From NCBI GenBank assembly GCA_026120035.1, contig JALRME010000021.1, positions 744,001 to 808,000 on the forward strand: a DNA stretch of 64,000 nucleotides, read 5' to 3'. A model generated the notes under the pieces. That model did no database searches, was not told the DNA's origin, and saw only the letters and a list, made by a program, of their open reading frames with translations. A program made the translations under genes and the position numbers. Below, one piece after another: positions 40,229 to 52,936 of this stretch. The DNA comes from Coleophoma eucalyptorum. Its lineage: Eukaryota; Ascomycota; Leotiomycetes; Helotiales; Dermateaceae. Numbering within the stretch: position 1 is the first letter of the stretch; every line of letters begins with the position of its first letter.

Positions 40229-41000
40229 GACTTTATGTGCTAAGAAACTCGACATGTAGCTTGAAAACTAGTGTGCATGGCTGTAGCTACCCTAGATTCA
40301 ACCGTCATTTGATTAGTAGTTAAATTCATTATTTGGTAAGGTTCCTCTTGTAAGTTCCTACCATTATCAAAGCCATTCAGATATCGATTTTGTACACAAA
40401 TACAAAGCTGAACTCTTAGCCGAATGTTATGTTGCCGATATATTAGAAGATATTCTTTGCCCATACGCAACTACTATGGCTGAATGAAGATGATGATAAC
40501 CAGGAGCATATTTTTTGCTAGCCATTGAGATGCAGATCGCGAACGATGGTTTACTGGGCCTTACAGACTGGGAGCAGAAGCATCTACAACACATATACCA
40601 GGCACTTGTTCATGGCAAAACCTATGAAATGGGACCACAAGTTATGGTCATGAAGTCTTCTGTAATTTATGGTATTGAGGTTGCTCAAGGACAACGGCAC
40701 GGAAGGTTTTTGGTAGACCCAAAAGGCTCTCTCCCTGATAACAGTTCAGTAAACATTCATCTAAGGTAGAATTTCTCTCCGGTACCTTGCGCAATGAACG
40801 CCCATTTCCCTTCCATCTATGCCTCTCAATCTATCCTACCATGAATTGCCATCGTGCCTACTATAGCGCTCAGTCCCTTGGATGTTCGATAAGAAAACCT
40901 TTGACACTAAACGCCTGTTCTTCATTCATGCAAGGTCATCTCTCGTTATGCTTTCTTTATCATGTTTCCTTTGCAGGTCTGCTTCTTGGCTGCCACAGCT
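40229..41000. other. convergent intergenic region, unexplained short frame
   Basis: About 770 bases between the AAA gene and PEX7. An 84-codon plus-strand frame at 40515-40769 has no recognisable domain and is not called as a gene. No repeat was seen. Confidence 0.45.
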
Positions 41001-42152
41001 TCAACCCTGACCCATAATGGCTCGTACATCCCACACTAACAAGCGCTCATCCCATGCAGTACTCGCACACCAACCCTCTGCACCGAACAAGCACCAATCT
41101 ACACCGGTTGCAAATTCAGTATGTCGGTTCATCTGGCCCATTTGCTTCGCACCGCCAACAATACCAGGATGATTGGTTGTTGATCCATCAGTCCAAACCC
41201 TACACGACATGTCATAGCTAGCCGTTAACAGTACGTCACTTAGATGCGGACTCCAAGCCAACTTTCGAATAGCATACTGGTGTCCTTCCAATAATGTTGT
41301 AGGTCCGCCTCTTGGGTTGCGAATATCGAAAGTTCTAGCTATTGTATCGACTCCGCCGGTAGCAATTACTGTATCTCGATATTTGTTCCAGTCATGTGTA
41401 AGTACTTCAGCTGGTGGGAAGTTTTGGCGGTTTCCACCAATTGAGCCTATTCCACCAGCAGAACCTGGTCCATGTATGGGGATCAAGTGGACGAGGTGGT
41501 TGGAAGCAGATGCTGGCGTTCGGAGATCAAAAATGCGCAAGTGTGAGTCAGATGTGACTGAAGATAGCACCGACGGAGAATGTGGTGAGAAAGCTGTACT
41601 GTATGTACAGGAGTGGGTGGGCAGCGTGAGAATCGAGGTAGGACGATTTGGGGACCACTGGTCAGTTGCTTTAGTACTCGTCTAGAGGGAAGCGCAGCAG
41701 ACCTACCACTTTGATTGTGCCGTCCCACGAGCTCGACGCAAAGGTATCTTTAGAGACCAGATTCCATGAAACTGCATAGACTTCTCTATTGTGTTCTTGC
41801 CATGACATGACTGGAAACTCGGGCACGGAGACATCGAATAGCTTCACAGAGCCATCTCCGCACGCAACAGCAATCTGATTTTCATGCGCCTCGGACCAAG
41901 CAGTGTCGTAAAGAGAATCCTGCGTATCATACCTGGTTGCATTAGAAAAGACATATCGATATTCTCCGATCCCACTTACCACTTCTCTGCTTGAATGCCA
42001 TTCGCAGTCAAACCTAGAATGTACAAACGGCCATTCCCAACCAAGCCATAGTTTGCAGACGCAGCGACGGCAATGCGTGAGTCGAAGAAAGGGGAATACT
42101 TGACAGCATAGCCGTTGTACCCTTGCGTACGGAATTCAAGCATCCCGTTCAT
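41001..42152 (-). CDS. PEX7: PEX7, peroxisomal PTS2 receptor
   Basis: Exons 42152-41980, 41932-41707 and 41657-41001 give 351 residues if the first ATG is used; a second in-frame ATG at 42143 gives MLEFRTQGYNGY, the N-terminus typical of fungal Pex7. The first ATG has the better context (A at -3). Pex7 is a seven-bladed WD40 protein that binds PTS2 signals in the cytosol and carries matrix proteins to the peroxisome with a Pex20/Pex5-type co-receptor. WD repeats are visible: YDTAWSEAHENQIAVACGDG, YAVSWNLVSKDTFASSSWDG, the SPSVLSSVTSDSHLRIFD segment, RKLAWSPHLSDVLLTASYD, and ATGVDWCLFGAEGWCASTAWD. It is divergent from the AlkB gene, start codons 294 bases apart. Confidence 0.94.
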
Positions 42153-42446
42153 TTTAGCTAGCGCATCAAGATCGCGAACTTTGCATGGTGGAGAAGCTAT
42201 GTTGCGCGCTGGATTTCATCACTTCTTTCGGAGCTGGCTTCTGAAGGCGGCATACCTCGGCAATTGTGACGTCGTCTCGGGGCGGTGTATCACGTGTTAA
42301 TGAGCTACTTTCGCGCCTTATGTAGAATGAAAGGCGCGTTGCGCGTTCCAGGCTCACCATCTATCTTAAAGCGCATAAAAGTCGAGGGCGTCTGGACACA
42401 GCGCACGAAATCCAACGACTTTATCTACAAAACCTCGGGTTTCAGT
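42153..42446. promoter_or_regulatory. bidirectional promoter PEX7 / AlkB homologue
   Basis: 294 bases between divergent starts. It contains TGACGTC at 42267-42273 (CRE-like), CACGTG at 42291-42296 (E-box) and TTTCGCGCC at 42309-42317, an exact E2F/MBF-type site. The last would suit a DNA repair gene expressed at S phase. Sites are seen; binding is inferred. Confidence 0.45.
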
Positions 42447-44149
42447 ATGGATGCTTTTGTCTCTAGAAAGAAGAGGAAGTTTTCGCCACCTCCAGATCAG
42501 ATAGGAGAGATTAGTGCTCTCAGTGCAGAAGACGATGAAAGTACTGACTTTAAACTGGCTTTACTATCTTCAGTCCATCCAGAAATCGAGCAGTACACCC
42601 TGTTGGACATACTATTAGCACACGAAGGGGATGTTGAGAAAGCAACTGCAAGCTTGAATGTTCTTCCTTCTTCGCCAACCAAAAAAGGTTCCTCGGCGGC
42701 AACAGGCTATCAGAGTTCGCTGCAAAACTTCGCCATCCCGGATGTCGATGGTAATAACTCCCCCAAAAGGACCAAGCTCCTTTCCAAGAAAGGGAGGACG
42801 CTGCATCTTTACTCTCCGGACGACGTAGCAGCACATACTCCTTGCTCGATCATTCACAATTTCTTGCCACCGGAAGAGGCGAATGCTCTGCTCGAAGAGT
42901 TGTTGCTAGAAGCCCCTACTTTTGAGAAAATGACCTTCAAGTTGTTTGAAAACGTGGTTCAAAGTCCTCACACAGCTTGTTTCTTTGTCGAGAATTTAGA
43001 AGAGCAGAAAAAGCAGACAACAGAGTACATCTATAACGGGGCACAGTTGACGGTGAGTTTTGTTCTGCGGGTTTGTGATTGAGGCAACTGTTAACCTGAG
43101 CGCTTTTATTGTTTCCTCTTGGAGTTGCCAAGGAAATTCAAGTCTTCAAATCACTATATCCACTATTCTGCCAGCCAAATGAGTGGTGCACAGTTTATGG
43201 TTTATGCACTCGTCGAATCAGTGCCACAAGGTTTCGAAAAGTTCAAAGACTGCTGGGGTCAACTTGAAACACCTCAAGCTACCTTTGCATTCGACCTATT
43301 GACAAAATTTCCGATATGCCCCTCCCATTTTCCTAGTAGCTTGCAATCGTTGTGCGTAGTCATCCGAGAGCATGTTTAAATTTCCAACTTTTCTGCAATG
43401 CTGCACGTTGCTTTGACCTTTTATTCACCCAAAGTATCATTGACTAACTTGGCTTGCAGGATGTGCGGCAACTGACTCCACAAATGAGAAAAGTCTCTCC
43501 CAAGGTTCAAGAAGCAGTCAACTCCGAAGTCTCCAAGCGAATTAAGGCCCGATACCCAGAAGGTCGTAAGCTCAAGTACCAAGCTGCAACGCCATGGTCT
43601 CCAAATGCTGCATTTGTAAATTGCTATAGCGGTGGCGCTGAGAGTGTAGGGTACCATAGTGACCAACTCACATATCTCGGCCCACGAGCAATCATTGGAT
43701 CCGTCTCTTTAGGAGTGGCTCGCGAGTTCCGAGTTCGCAGGGTTGTTCCCCAGGAAGTAGATGCCACATCCAAGAACAAGCAAGACGGCGATGCACAGGG
43801 TCAGATATCAATTCATCTTCCTCATAATTCCCTTTTAGTTATGCATGCCGAGATGCAAGAAGAATGGAAGCACTCCATCGCTCCGACTCAAGCTATAGAT
43901 CCGCATCCGATCTCAGGCAACAAACGAATTAACATCACTTATCGAGACTACAAGCCCTCTCTGCACCCAAAGAACACTCCGAAGTGCAAGTGTAATGTCT
44001 CGACGGTCTTAAGAGTTGTTCAGAGAAAGAAAGATAACTGGGGCCGGTATTTTTGGATGTGCTATGCTGGGAATGTGCCTGGGAAGGAAGGATGCACTTT
44101 TTTCCAGTGGGCGGAGTTTGACGACGATGGGAACCCAATTTGGAAATAA
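42447..44149 (+). CDS. AlkB-type 2OG-Fe(II) dioxygenase with CUE and GRF domains
   Basis: Exons 42447-43052 and 43460-44149 give 431 residues; the 407-nt intron is the longest in the window. Order: basic N-terminus (MDAFVSRKKRK), a CUE-like ubiquitin-binding segment (about 33-72, LALLSSVHPEIEQYTLLDIL), an AlkB domain (about 125-365) and a GRF zinc finger (about 375-425, KCKCN with GRYFWMCYAG). Iron ligands are His268 and Asp270 in GYHSDQL and His340 in EWKHSIAP; the 2OG-binding Arg is in RINITYRDY. ALKBH2/3-like enzymes remove alkyl groups from DNA bases oxidatively in the nucleus. Longer in-frame upstream starts exist from 42285, but the ATG at 42447 begins the conserved N-terminus. The CUE and GRF parts suggest recruitment to ubiquitinated or single-stranded DNA substrates, which is inferred. 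Confidence 0.88.
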
Positions 44150-44881
44150 ACATGTAGTATAAACCTCTGTAATAAGACAAAATTGTGTCTCTTAGACCAG
44201 AGAAAATCAACTGGTCCAATATTTCCCCAACCACGTGAATAACTAATAAAGCTCAAGGCTCAGAGAAACGCACCATTGACAACCAGCATCACTGGGACCG
44301 TCCTGAATAATCTAAGAGCCGTAATACAGCAATCCCGGATCAAAACCGCTTTTGGAGGTCCTTGGTAAAAGTATAGAGAGAGCGCTGGAGGGATTCGGGG
44401 CAGGGGGGAGGGAATATAAACAAATACGCCATTAGAATTTTCTCAGGGCGTTTGAACTCCCATGATTTTGGGGAGGGGGGGGGGGAGTAAACTAAGCCTA
44501 GCCCATTGCAGATGAATTTAACAATAACTCAGTTAATTGGACATATCGAGAAACGTAAACTCCACTTGTAAGCAGTGCCAGAGATCAAGTGGAGATACTG
44601 TTCAGGACAATAAATGTTATAGCATCACGAGAGAAACCTCTGGGTTGAATTCACATTTTATTTTTTCTTCCTATCCCTAAATCCCAGCAACATGATGGTA
44701 TATATGCAGTCACGCTGCAGAAGAAAAGACTTCGAAAGAACCCCTTCCTTTTTCCCTCTAGATACCCGCTATCAATTCCCGATAAAGCAACACAACCAGG
44801 TAAAGGACATCCTCAAAGTCTATTTACAAGCATCCCTATTCTAAGCTGGCCTTGCATTTAATAAACAAGTATTTATCCAAC
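44150..44881. other. convergent 3' intergenic region with G runs
   Basis: About 730 bases between two convergent genes. It contains G-rich tracts at 44395-44415 and an 11-base G run at 44475-44485. No gene was recognised. Confidence 0.5.
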
Positions 44882-47800
44882 TCAATAATTTCCTTGGCCA
44901 CCAAAGAAAAATCCATCAAAGATATCCAGCCCGGGAGCACCTTCACTGAAATCATGCTGCACGCCACCCAACTCATCAATGCCGCCATCCCAGCCCATGC
45001 CGTACACGCCGAGGTGATCACCAGGTAGACCGCCTCCAAAGTCAAAGCTATTACCCATACTGGCATTGCCGTTATTCATAGCATCGTAATTATTGTTCTG
45101 GAGGAAATCCATATTAGCGAAGGAATAGTCGTTGAGGGCGTCAGAAAAGGTTGGTTGATTGGCAGAGGTTGAAAGGTTATTTTGTGGTTGGTTATGGTTG
45201 GAGGTTTGGGTTGTATAGGATTGTGCGGGTGAGGCTTGTGATTGTTGATGTGGGAGAAGAGAGGGATCGATGGCGGATGTATCCATTGTTGGAGATATTG
45301 CGTAGCCGGCGGACCCAGTTGGAGAGGCAAGATTTTGAGGTTGGCTTTGACTAAGAACATTGCTGAATTGATCATATTCATTCTTGGTCCCGTTATTACT
45401 GCTTTGTTTTCGTCGAAATGATGGTTGTGGAGTCTGGTGACTTGCTCTGGGCTGCTCCGGTGAGGCATTAAGAAGCTCGCTGAGGCCCATGTCAAACTTT
45501 GGTTTTGGCCTCGAGTTTTGAATAGGTTTTGGTCGGCGACTGGGTGCAAATTGTGAGTTGTTGGTAGTGTTAAAGTAGTCAACATCCTGATCTGAATTCC
45601 CGTGTGGTCGTCGCGAATTCAGACCTTGGGCAGAGGAACTGAATCCTGTGGTTGACATGCACATTTGTACTGTCGCTTTCGACATACGGTCAAATGCATC
45701 ACGGCATGCTTCTGCAGGAGGACACTTCTCGATCAAATCACCAAGAACCGAGGTTGCTGCTAAGATGGTGAAATCCACTTCATCCATGGTCTGTCACATT
45801 ATTAGTTGGGCCGCCAAATGCGAAATGGGGATCTTACAAGACGACTTCTGACAACGTGTGAATGCCAGATAGCATAGAGAAATGAGATGCCAGCCATGAA
45901 CAGATGATGTGTTGCCAAGAAAGTGTAGTTTACCAGGTGTACTCGATGCAACTGCCTGTACAGCCTTAAGACTCTCTGCCCAGCCTCTGCAACCTTAAGG
46001 AAGACTCGTTCTTCATCTTCACGTAGCTCAATCGTATGAGTACTAGGACTTTCCACCTCCTCACTTGTGTTGAACTCGCCCTCAAACATGGGTGGCACAC
46101 TGAGACTCTGTCTATAGAGCATGATCACACACTGCCAATAATTGAGGTCAAGAAACTCAACGGAAAATCCAACACCAGTCTGTGTCTTTGTCGGCGCCGA
46201 AGATTTCCAATGCCAAAGACGCTTGTCGATGTCGATTCGCCACGAGCGGAAAGAGTCGAATTTTGACAAGAAGGGTGAGGGAAGATGTGTATGCATGAAA
46301 GGATTCTGCTGATTCGCTCCTCCTGCCCTAGCTTGTTGTGCTTGTTGATGTTGTAGGACCTGTAGGATCTCAGACTGAAGTAGTCGAAGCCGAAAGTAAT
46401 GATAAGCTACATGCTTATAACTTTTCTCCGTTGCGCCACCCCGTGGTTCCAGAAATCCATCTGGAGTGATGTACTTGTCGTCTAATAACGAAGGAAACTC
46501 GGTTGTGACCACTTGGTCTGTGATACCAAATGGTCTTCCAACGCATGTAGATACAAGTCGATCAAAGGAATAAGTGCACCACCACAAGCGGCGTCTGAAG
46601 TCGCGAACCCATTCCCTACGTCCTCGTTCCCGAGCAGCTCTTTCTTTTTGTAGTCGAGCAGCATCGCTGTCATCACCACTCATATCCTCCACTAAGTCCG
46701 AAAGCCCAAAATCAATATCTTTTCCATCCTCGTAATGTAGTCCAAGATCTACAGCAAGACGGACAGCAACGCCAATTATATACCATAGTCCTGGTGCAAC
46801 TGGCCTCAGCAGTGCAAATCCAGCCAGTAAAAGCACAGCTTGGAGTTCTTCCAGGCCACCACCAAATCCATCTTTCTCCACAGAGCTAGTAGGTGAGCCC
46901 AGACACGACTCCAGATGTACAATCGCACTCGCATGATATTCTTCCGGCTGGGATTGCCTGGGGGTGATCGACTTCCTATTTCGCTCCGCATCTTCTCTCT
47001 TCGATTCATCCTTCTCACCACCAGAGTCCCCAAGGAAAATCCCGCTCCCAATCGCGAAGACAATATTTAGCATATACAGCTCCCTCGGCGTCCTAACACG
47101 GTTTTCTCCATCTGCATAAGCACCATCAAACAGCTTCATAAATTCGCCCCTGTGGAGAATGGGTATCTGGGGATTGGCGTGCTCGAAGTAAAAATCGACT
47201 AATCGTTTTCCAACGTCTCTGTCAGGGAATGGAGCTTGCTTGATTGTTGGTTTCGTATGAAGTCCAAAGAAGGAATCTCGCATAGAAGTACCTCCCGGAG
47301 CTGTACCCGGTTTGAGAGCAGCGGCAGGATGTTTCGATGGTCGAACACCACTTTTATCACTGTTGGCACTAGACACGGATGATTTTACTGCTGCAAAAAC
47401 CACTCGTGCGAATGAGATGCCGGATGTAGAGCCCAAGTATCGATGATCAGAAGCACCCTGTACAGATATCATACCTACATTTGACACAAGCTTATCAACC
47501 CTTTCGGACTCATCGTTCTTCTTGTTCCGCGCTGCTTCTTGCGATGAAGGTTTATGCGCAGCGACCGCTGTCTCGTTGGCACTGAACTGGGGACGTCCGT
47601 CGTCACTAGGAGTATGTACTGCATTTGGATCCAGGCCTGGCCGCGAGGAATGGTCGAGGACATCGGCTGGAGCGAAAGATATCGAGTTTGATTGTAGAAG
47701 GGACTCCAAGTAGCCAACTCGCTGTTCAAGATAGAAAACATAGCTGCATGATATTAGCGGCCATGATCAACATTTCCCGATATACTAGATGCTGTGGGTA

Positions 47801-48181
47801 TTTCTGGTAACCGACCAGCACTCACCTCCTAGGAATCTCCCTCTTAGTAATAGGATCATAACCCACACACTTGACATTGGCCTTCTCGCAACTAGCACAA
47901 CTCGGCAGGCGCTGATCACAGCGGTTTTTGCGCAGCCTACAGCGATTGCAAGCGCTCACATTACGGAAGCTACTGCTCTGGCTTGCCTTCCCGGAGCCTG
48001 ATCCTCCAGCAGCAGCATCCGTATTCGCGCGAGTGGGCGGTGGTTCGATAGTACTCTCAGAAAGCTCTTCCACGCTGCGCGGGCTGTCCGTTGTGGAAGA
48101 GACATCCGGGGGATTATGTCGCGCGCGTTTATGTGGGTGGCCTGCGTTGACGCTCGCGGATGCTGGGGATCGTGGGTTCAT
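44882..48181 (-). CDS. uaY: Zn2Cys6 regulator of the Ppr1/UaY type (purine utilisation)
   Basis: Exons 48181-47826, 47743-45838 and 45790-44882 give 1,056 residues, about the length of Aspergillus UaY. The zinc cluster has Cys78, 81, 88, 95, 98 and 105 in perfect spacing (SACNRCRLRKNRCDQ). It is followed directly by YDPITKREIPR and, across the first intron, by the coiled-coil dimer element YVFYLEQRVGYLESLL, the arrangement typical of Ppr1/UaY proteins that bind CGG-N6-CCG. A fungal-specific factor domain covers about 290-640 (LYMLNIVFAIGSGIFLG, RRLWWCTYSFDRLVS). The C-terminal 250 residues are rich in Asn, Gln, Ser and Pro and end with an acidic-aromatic segment suited to activation. UaY responds to uric acid. 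No purine catabolic gene is nearby, so the specific role rests on similarity. Another Ppr1-like regulator is the alternative. Confidence 0.85.
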
Positions 48182-49929
48182 GATCCCGTTGGGTATGGGT
48201 GGTGTTTGCTCTGCTGCTGTTCCTCGCGCATGTGGGCCGGTCCGACCTTATCGCACACTTTGTGCAGGCGGAATGCGATTGCGGCGATTGAGGCGCGATT
48301 CGTGGTGCAGAGTCTCTGGATCGTGTTGTCGTTGTGTATCGCGAGCAAATGCGCCCGACCTCATGTTCTCTGCGATCTCTCGTCTGTATCCCAGCGCCTT
48401 CCGATCAAGTTGTCGTGGGTAAAATCGAGTCGAGCTGAACCAAGCAGCGGTCGCCGAGGCGAACCTTTCGGCCTTATCGTCAGGGTCTTCCGCTATCAGT
48501 GAGTGCGTGCAGGACGAAGCTCTCCTTCTCCTTTCTGTCGCACACAACCGGGATGGCAAGATGGGGATCGCGTTGGTGTAGATTCAAAAAGCAAGCTTGA
48601 AATTCTTCTGGACAGGCTCGTGGTCGAAAAGGGAACAGGGACTGAGATGAGATTGCCACCTGGAATCCACAGTACAGCCGTGAGCGTGGGGACATGCACA
48701 CTGAATGTCTCTCGTCGCCCTCTGCAACTCTTCTTCGCAGGCGGAAAATCCAAGTCGCCTAATTCTTTTTCTTGGTCGAGGTCGAGACCGAGTGGATAAC
48801 GACCCAGATAAGAGCTTTGGCCAATCATGGTCCGGCTATTGCAGTGGGGGAGGCATTGATTTATGTACAGCTATCGAGTAAGGATAGATGGGATTCTCTG
48901 CTAGTCTGCGTCGCCCTGAAGTCCGTTGGCATGCTCGGGTGCGCAATTCATGCCTCACGACGGGCTTGAGACAAAGGTCTCGCAGAGTGTAGTCAGATAC
49001 CCCCCGTGCAAGTCCGTGGAACAGTGGCCGACTTGCTTTACCAGGCCCCTAGAGCAGGCTGATAGAATTCTGGTGGTACAGCGGTCAAGACCAGCCGAGG
49101 TGCCATAACAGTTGGATTATGTAAGACCTCACCGCGACACTTCATACATAGATAGTGAAGGATGCGTGAGGTAGCAGGCAACAGAATCGTGCAGATTGTA
49201 GTGCTATATACGAACAGAAGCCAGCCAGCTAATATTGATCCTCAACTACCTAATCGGACTGAGAAGCACAGAAGTCTCCCAAGAGACCCTTCCCGTCCGA
49301 GACAAAACACAACGCCATCCCAATGCTAGCTATCCCATGAGTTCCCAATTCAGTTCCCTAATCCCTTTCCTTGTCCCTCATCTCCATTCTGTGGCTTCCA
49401 TCCCGAAAATTGGCCACAGAAGAGGAAACGCACATTACAAGCCTGCATCAATAACTATGAGGCCCAGCAGAAAAAAAAACGGATCGAAAAAATAAAAATG
49501 ATGCGCCATATCCCTCCATCTTGCATCCCGCGAATCAATGGTTTGTGTATGCCTTTCAGACCTCTGTACCAAACACCAGCTTCCCGTATCTGCAAAAGGG
49601 ACGCAATCAATAATCTAAGCAAAAAGCAAAAACAAAAAAAAAGCTGAAAAAAACAACGCGTTAAAACATATGGTATCTTTGGTTGGGGAAAAAAAAAGGA
49701 AAGAAAACAGCCGAGAAAGGTGTGCTGCACCGATCAAATAAGCAATGGTGCGGCCGGAATTGAGAGGGTCGCAATCGTTAAATTAATAGGATGTAGAAAA
49801 AAGAATTCTCGAATCGCATCTTGCTCTCATGTCGTGGTGTGCTTTTGTACAAGACGAGTCCAAAGAAATTCGTCATTTCGTTTCCGTTGATCCATGCAGA
49901 CAAGGGGTGACAAGGGGCCCAAGCAATAC
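48182..49929. other. intergenic region upstream of the UaY-like gene
   Basis: About 1.75 kb between two minus-strand genes: 5' flank of the UaY-like gene and 3' flank of the MFS gene. Overlapping short frames at 48250-48830 on both strands look like unconserved GC-rich DNA. A-rich runs lie at 49470-49495 and 49620-49700. No RNA gene was recognised. Confidence 0.5.
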
Positions 49930-52005
49930 TCAAGATCTCGAGATCATAGCCAGATCGGCAGAGGCATCCTCGATGTCTTCGAGGGTGGAATCGATATCGA
50001 TGATATGCTCCTGGTGAGCCAACTCACTTTCATCAGCTTTCTCATCTGGGTCCATACGACCTCCTTTCTCCGTCATCCACAGACTGATTATTGCTCCAGC
50101 TAGGGCAATGATAGCGCTGCACCACCAAGCCAATCCAGAATAGCCAATCTTCATGCCTATAGAGAAAAGGAATCCGGAGACGGTAGGTCCAAACGCTCTA
50201 GATAATGAAGCAGTAGAAGCAGCTACCCCGTTAATGGTACCAAGCATGAGGAGAGAAGGTGCCGAGTTCGTCAACAGGATAGCGTTGGATGGATACGCCA
50301 TGGTTGCAAATGTACATTTCCATATCACGATGCCATAAACTCCAATAATTCGTAGATTATCAGGTAGAAGGACAAGATATGGCGTTGTGATGTAGAGGAT
50401 TGGGTACGAGATGGCAATAACTCGGAAAAGGCCTAAAGCACCTAGTCGTCGGACGAAGATTGGGAATAGAAATAGTGTCGCAACCATAGAGTAGAGACCC
50501 TGGATTGAGAGGATGACACCGATCTGCTTAGTATCCAGGCCATATCCACTGACGAACTTGAAAGGTAAATGGATTGGTCGAGGTGGACTAGGTGCCCGGG
50601 TTGAAAGTAACGTCGGAAGCATCGCATCGAAAGTCATAGTGTGGCTGATATTCAAGTCAGCTGAGTCTCACAATGCGGGATCATGGCTGGGGAAACTTAC
50701 TAAGCCAAGATACCATAACCGACGATGTTCAGAATGACCTGTTTGGTGAATGCTTTCGTGGATGCCGGCTTTGGTAGGGCTGCAGACGCATACGGAGTTG
50801 AATCCTCAAGATCTAATTCCTCCTGTGGCTCGGGAGATGGCGTCGATTCGAGATGAGGAGAAGCTTGGGTGCTTCGGTATCCTGGGGGTTGGTCATCTTC
50901 CAACAGCCAAGTGACCTCATCCATTCCAGCCTTCTCGATCTTCGTCGCCTTGATATCGACACATCTTGAAAAGCATCCAAGAATCCATTGGCCGGCTTCG
51001 AGTCCAGGGTCGCGGCGGTGTTTCTTCTCTTCGTGGGTCTCTTCCAAAAACAAGATGCCAATGACAACGCCGAAGCAGACAATGACCGTGCAGACAAGGT
51101 TAGGGAGGAGGTAGGGGAATCGCTCCCAGATGGTACCTGGTTGGAAGTACGATGGGTAGTTTTGAACTGGTCGCGCCAAAGCCCCTCCCAGACTTGGACC
51201 AAGGATGGATCTGAAGAAGCAATTATTAGTCTCATGCAAAATGCAGGCGGAAATCTCTGCCCCGGACTTACCCAAGGCACCAGACGAAAGGCATAATTGT
51301 GTAGGCGCGAGCTAAATGACCTGTCAACAAAGGGCCCCAGGGAAAGATGCGACATATCGCATGCACTTACGCTGATGTTCCTTGACGGTCACCATCTCCG
51401 CGACGGTGGTCTGCAAAACACCAATATTTCTGTAAATTGTCAGCGAAAATGCTTTCCCCTAGTTTTACTTGCTCACGTTGCGCCATGCAAGGGGTTGTGT
51501 GAGGTAAAAGAAAAAGTCATAGGTACGTACCCATTCAAAAGTCCTCCCAGAGCGCGAGCCACCAAGGCAACGGGGAGACTGGGCGCAAATCCGAATACCA
51601 ACATGCTCAGTGCAGTGCCGGCAAGCCCGGTCAGGAGAACTGGCTTGCGACCGATCTTGTCGCTCAATTTCCCCCATACTACTCCAGACGAGAATTCTGC
51701 GAAGGCAAAGGCGGATGTAACCATCCCAGCATAGACTGATATCGAGGATTCGTCCTTAGTGATGTGGAAGTCCTGGATCATAAAGTATACGTAAGGGAAT
51801 ATGGACATGAAGGCGATAGGCTCGCAGATTCGACATAATGCTGCAAGATGTCAGACCGGTTACAGACCCCTCCTCTGGCGTTGGGGGAGAATTGAAGGCC
51901 AATTGGCTGGAAAAGTGACTTACCTAGGATGAACATCTGTCTGGCGGGAAATGGTGTCTTTACCTGGGACGACACCCTGGATTGGGGAGACATCCTTCGC
52001 GTCAT
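49930..52005 (-). CDS. MFS transporter (ZIF1/YCR023C-like)
   Basis: Six exons: 52005-51924, 51840-51531, 51429-51371, 51311-51272, 51210-50701 and 50644-49930, giving 571 residues. All junctions keep phase and restore continuous MFS sequence; two exons are only 59 and 40 nt. The N-terminal half has ALCRICEPIAFMSIFPYVYF (first membrane helix), loop motif GKLSDKIGRKPVLL, GLLNGNIGVLQTTVAEMV and SILGPSLGGALARP. A long hydrophilic central loop of about 100 residues follows (acidic, Pro-rich), then the C-terminal six-helix half. The sequence resembles the plant zinc-induced facilitator and yeast YCR023C group, a drug:H+ antiporter-like set whose fungal substrates are largely unknown. The cytosolic tail is acidic. 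It probably sits in the plasma or vacuolar membrane, inferred from family. Confidence 0.87.
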
Positions 52006-52171
52006 GGCAGCGGTTGTCCTACGACGTACGTGACGGTGTAGCAAAAGGTGGAAGGTTGGGTTGCCCAGGAGGGTAAAGTGTAGTACGCTGGTGGGATGGG
52101 AACTCGAGAAGGGTGTGGTTGGTACTGCGGACCATGAGGTGTAAGCTTATATATATGTTGCGGGCAGCGGT

Positions 52172-52203
52172 AGAGCTGGAGAGCTGAAGAGCTGTAGAGC
52201 TGG
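52172..52203. repeat. octamer tandem repeat (AGAGCTGN) x4
   Basis: Four adjacent copies of AGAGCTG followed by G, A, T and G lie about 170 bases upstream of the MFS start codon. Confidence 0.7.
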
Positions 52204-52936
52204 TTGGGTCCGAGGAAGGAGCAGCTGGTGTGGTTACGCAAGAGGCAAGAGCGACGACCAGATATATACCCCAAGGCTTGTGGCAGGACACAAGAGTAAG
52301 TAAGCTTGGGTGGAGTGGGTTGCAAGTGCAAGTCGACTTTCAGGAGATGGGGTAGACAGCGGGCGATATATAGGATGGAGAGAGCAAGTTTAATGAGGGC
52401 AGGAAAAGAAAGTCAAAAGATCGTCAGAAAGGAGAGAAGGATGAGCGCAAGGTTAAATGAGGCACCTTCATATACTACTACTCTATGACTACTTACGACG
52501 TACCTACGGCCACGACTGCGACTACTATACTTTCGAATTTGAGTTGACCGCCACGCACGGAGGGAGAAGAAGGAGACCCGAGCCACCGGGTACTGCATCT
52601 TCGACCAGGTAGCTTGCTAGGTCGGATCGCGTAAATTATAAGGGCGGTGACAAGGGCGTTGGTGTTGGCGTATCCTCGCTGGAGACCTTGCCGTTAGAGT
52701 CCTGTACCGTTACCGCTCTGATCTTTCCTGAAGTCATCAGTGACGACAGGGACCAGGTGAGTACCAGGGACGTCCATTTGACATTTGTCCCAGAGAAGCG
52801 GATACGGACTCGTGTACGGTAGAGGAAGGAGTCGCGGAGTCTCAGCTCCCCGTCAAGAACTCTGCTTGTGCGCTTGGCAAGTCGAGCACCGAGCAATACC
52901 ATCCAGCATTGGCAGAGTGTGATGAGAAATCGCAAT

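Noticed and set aside
40515..40769. 84-codon open frame between the AAA gene and PEX7
   Set aside because: Could be a small gene or relic, but nothing in it supports function; noted under the intergenic entry only.
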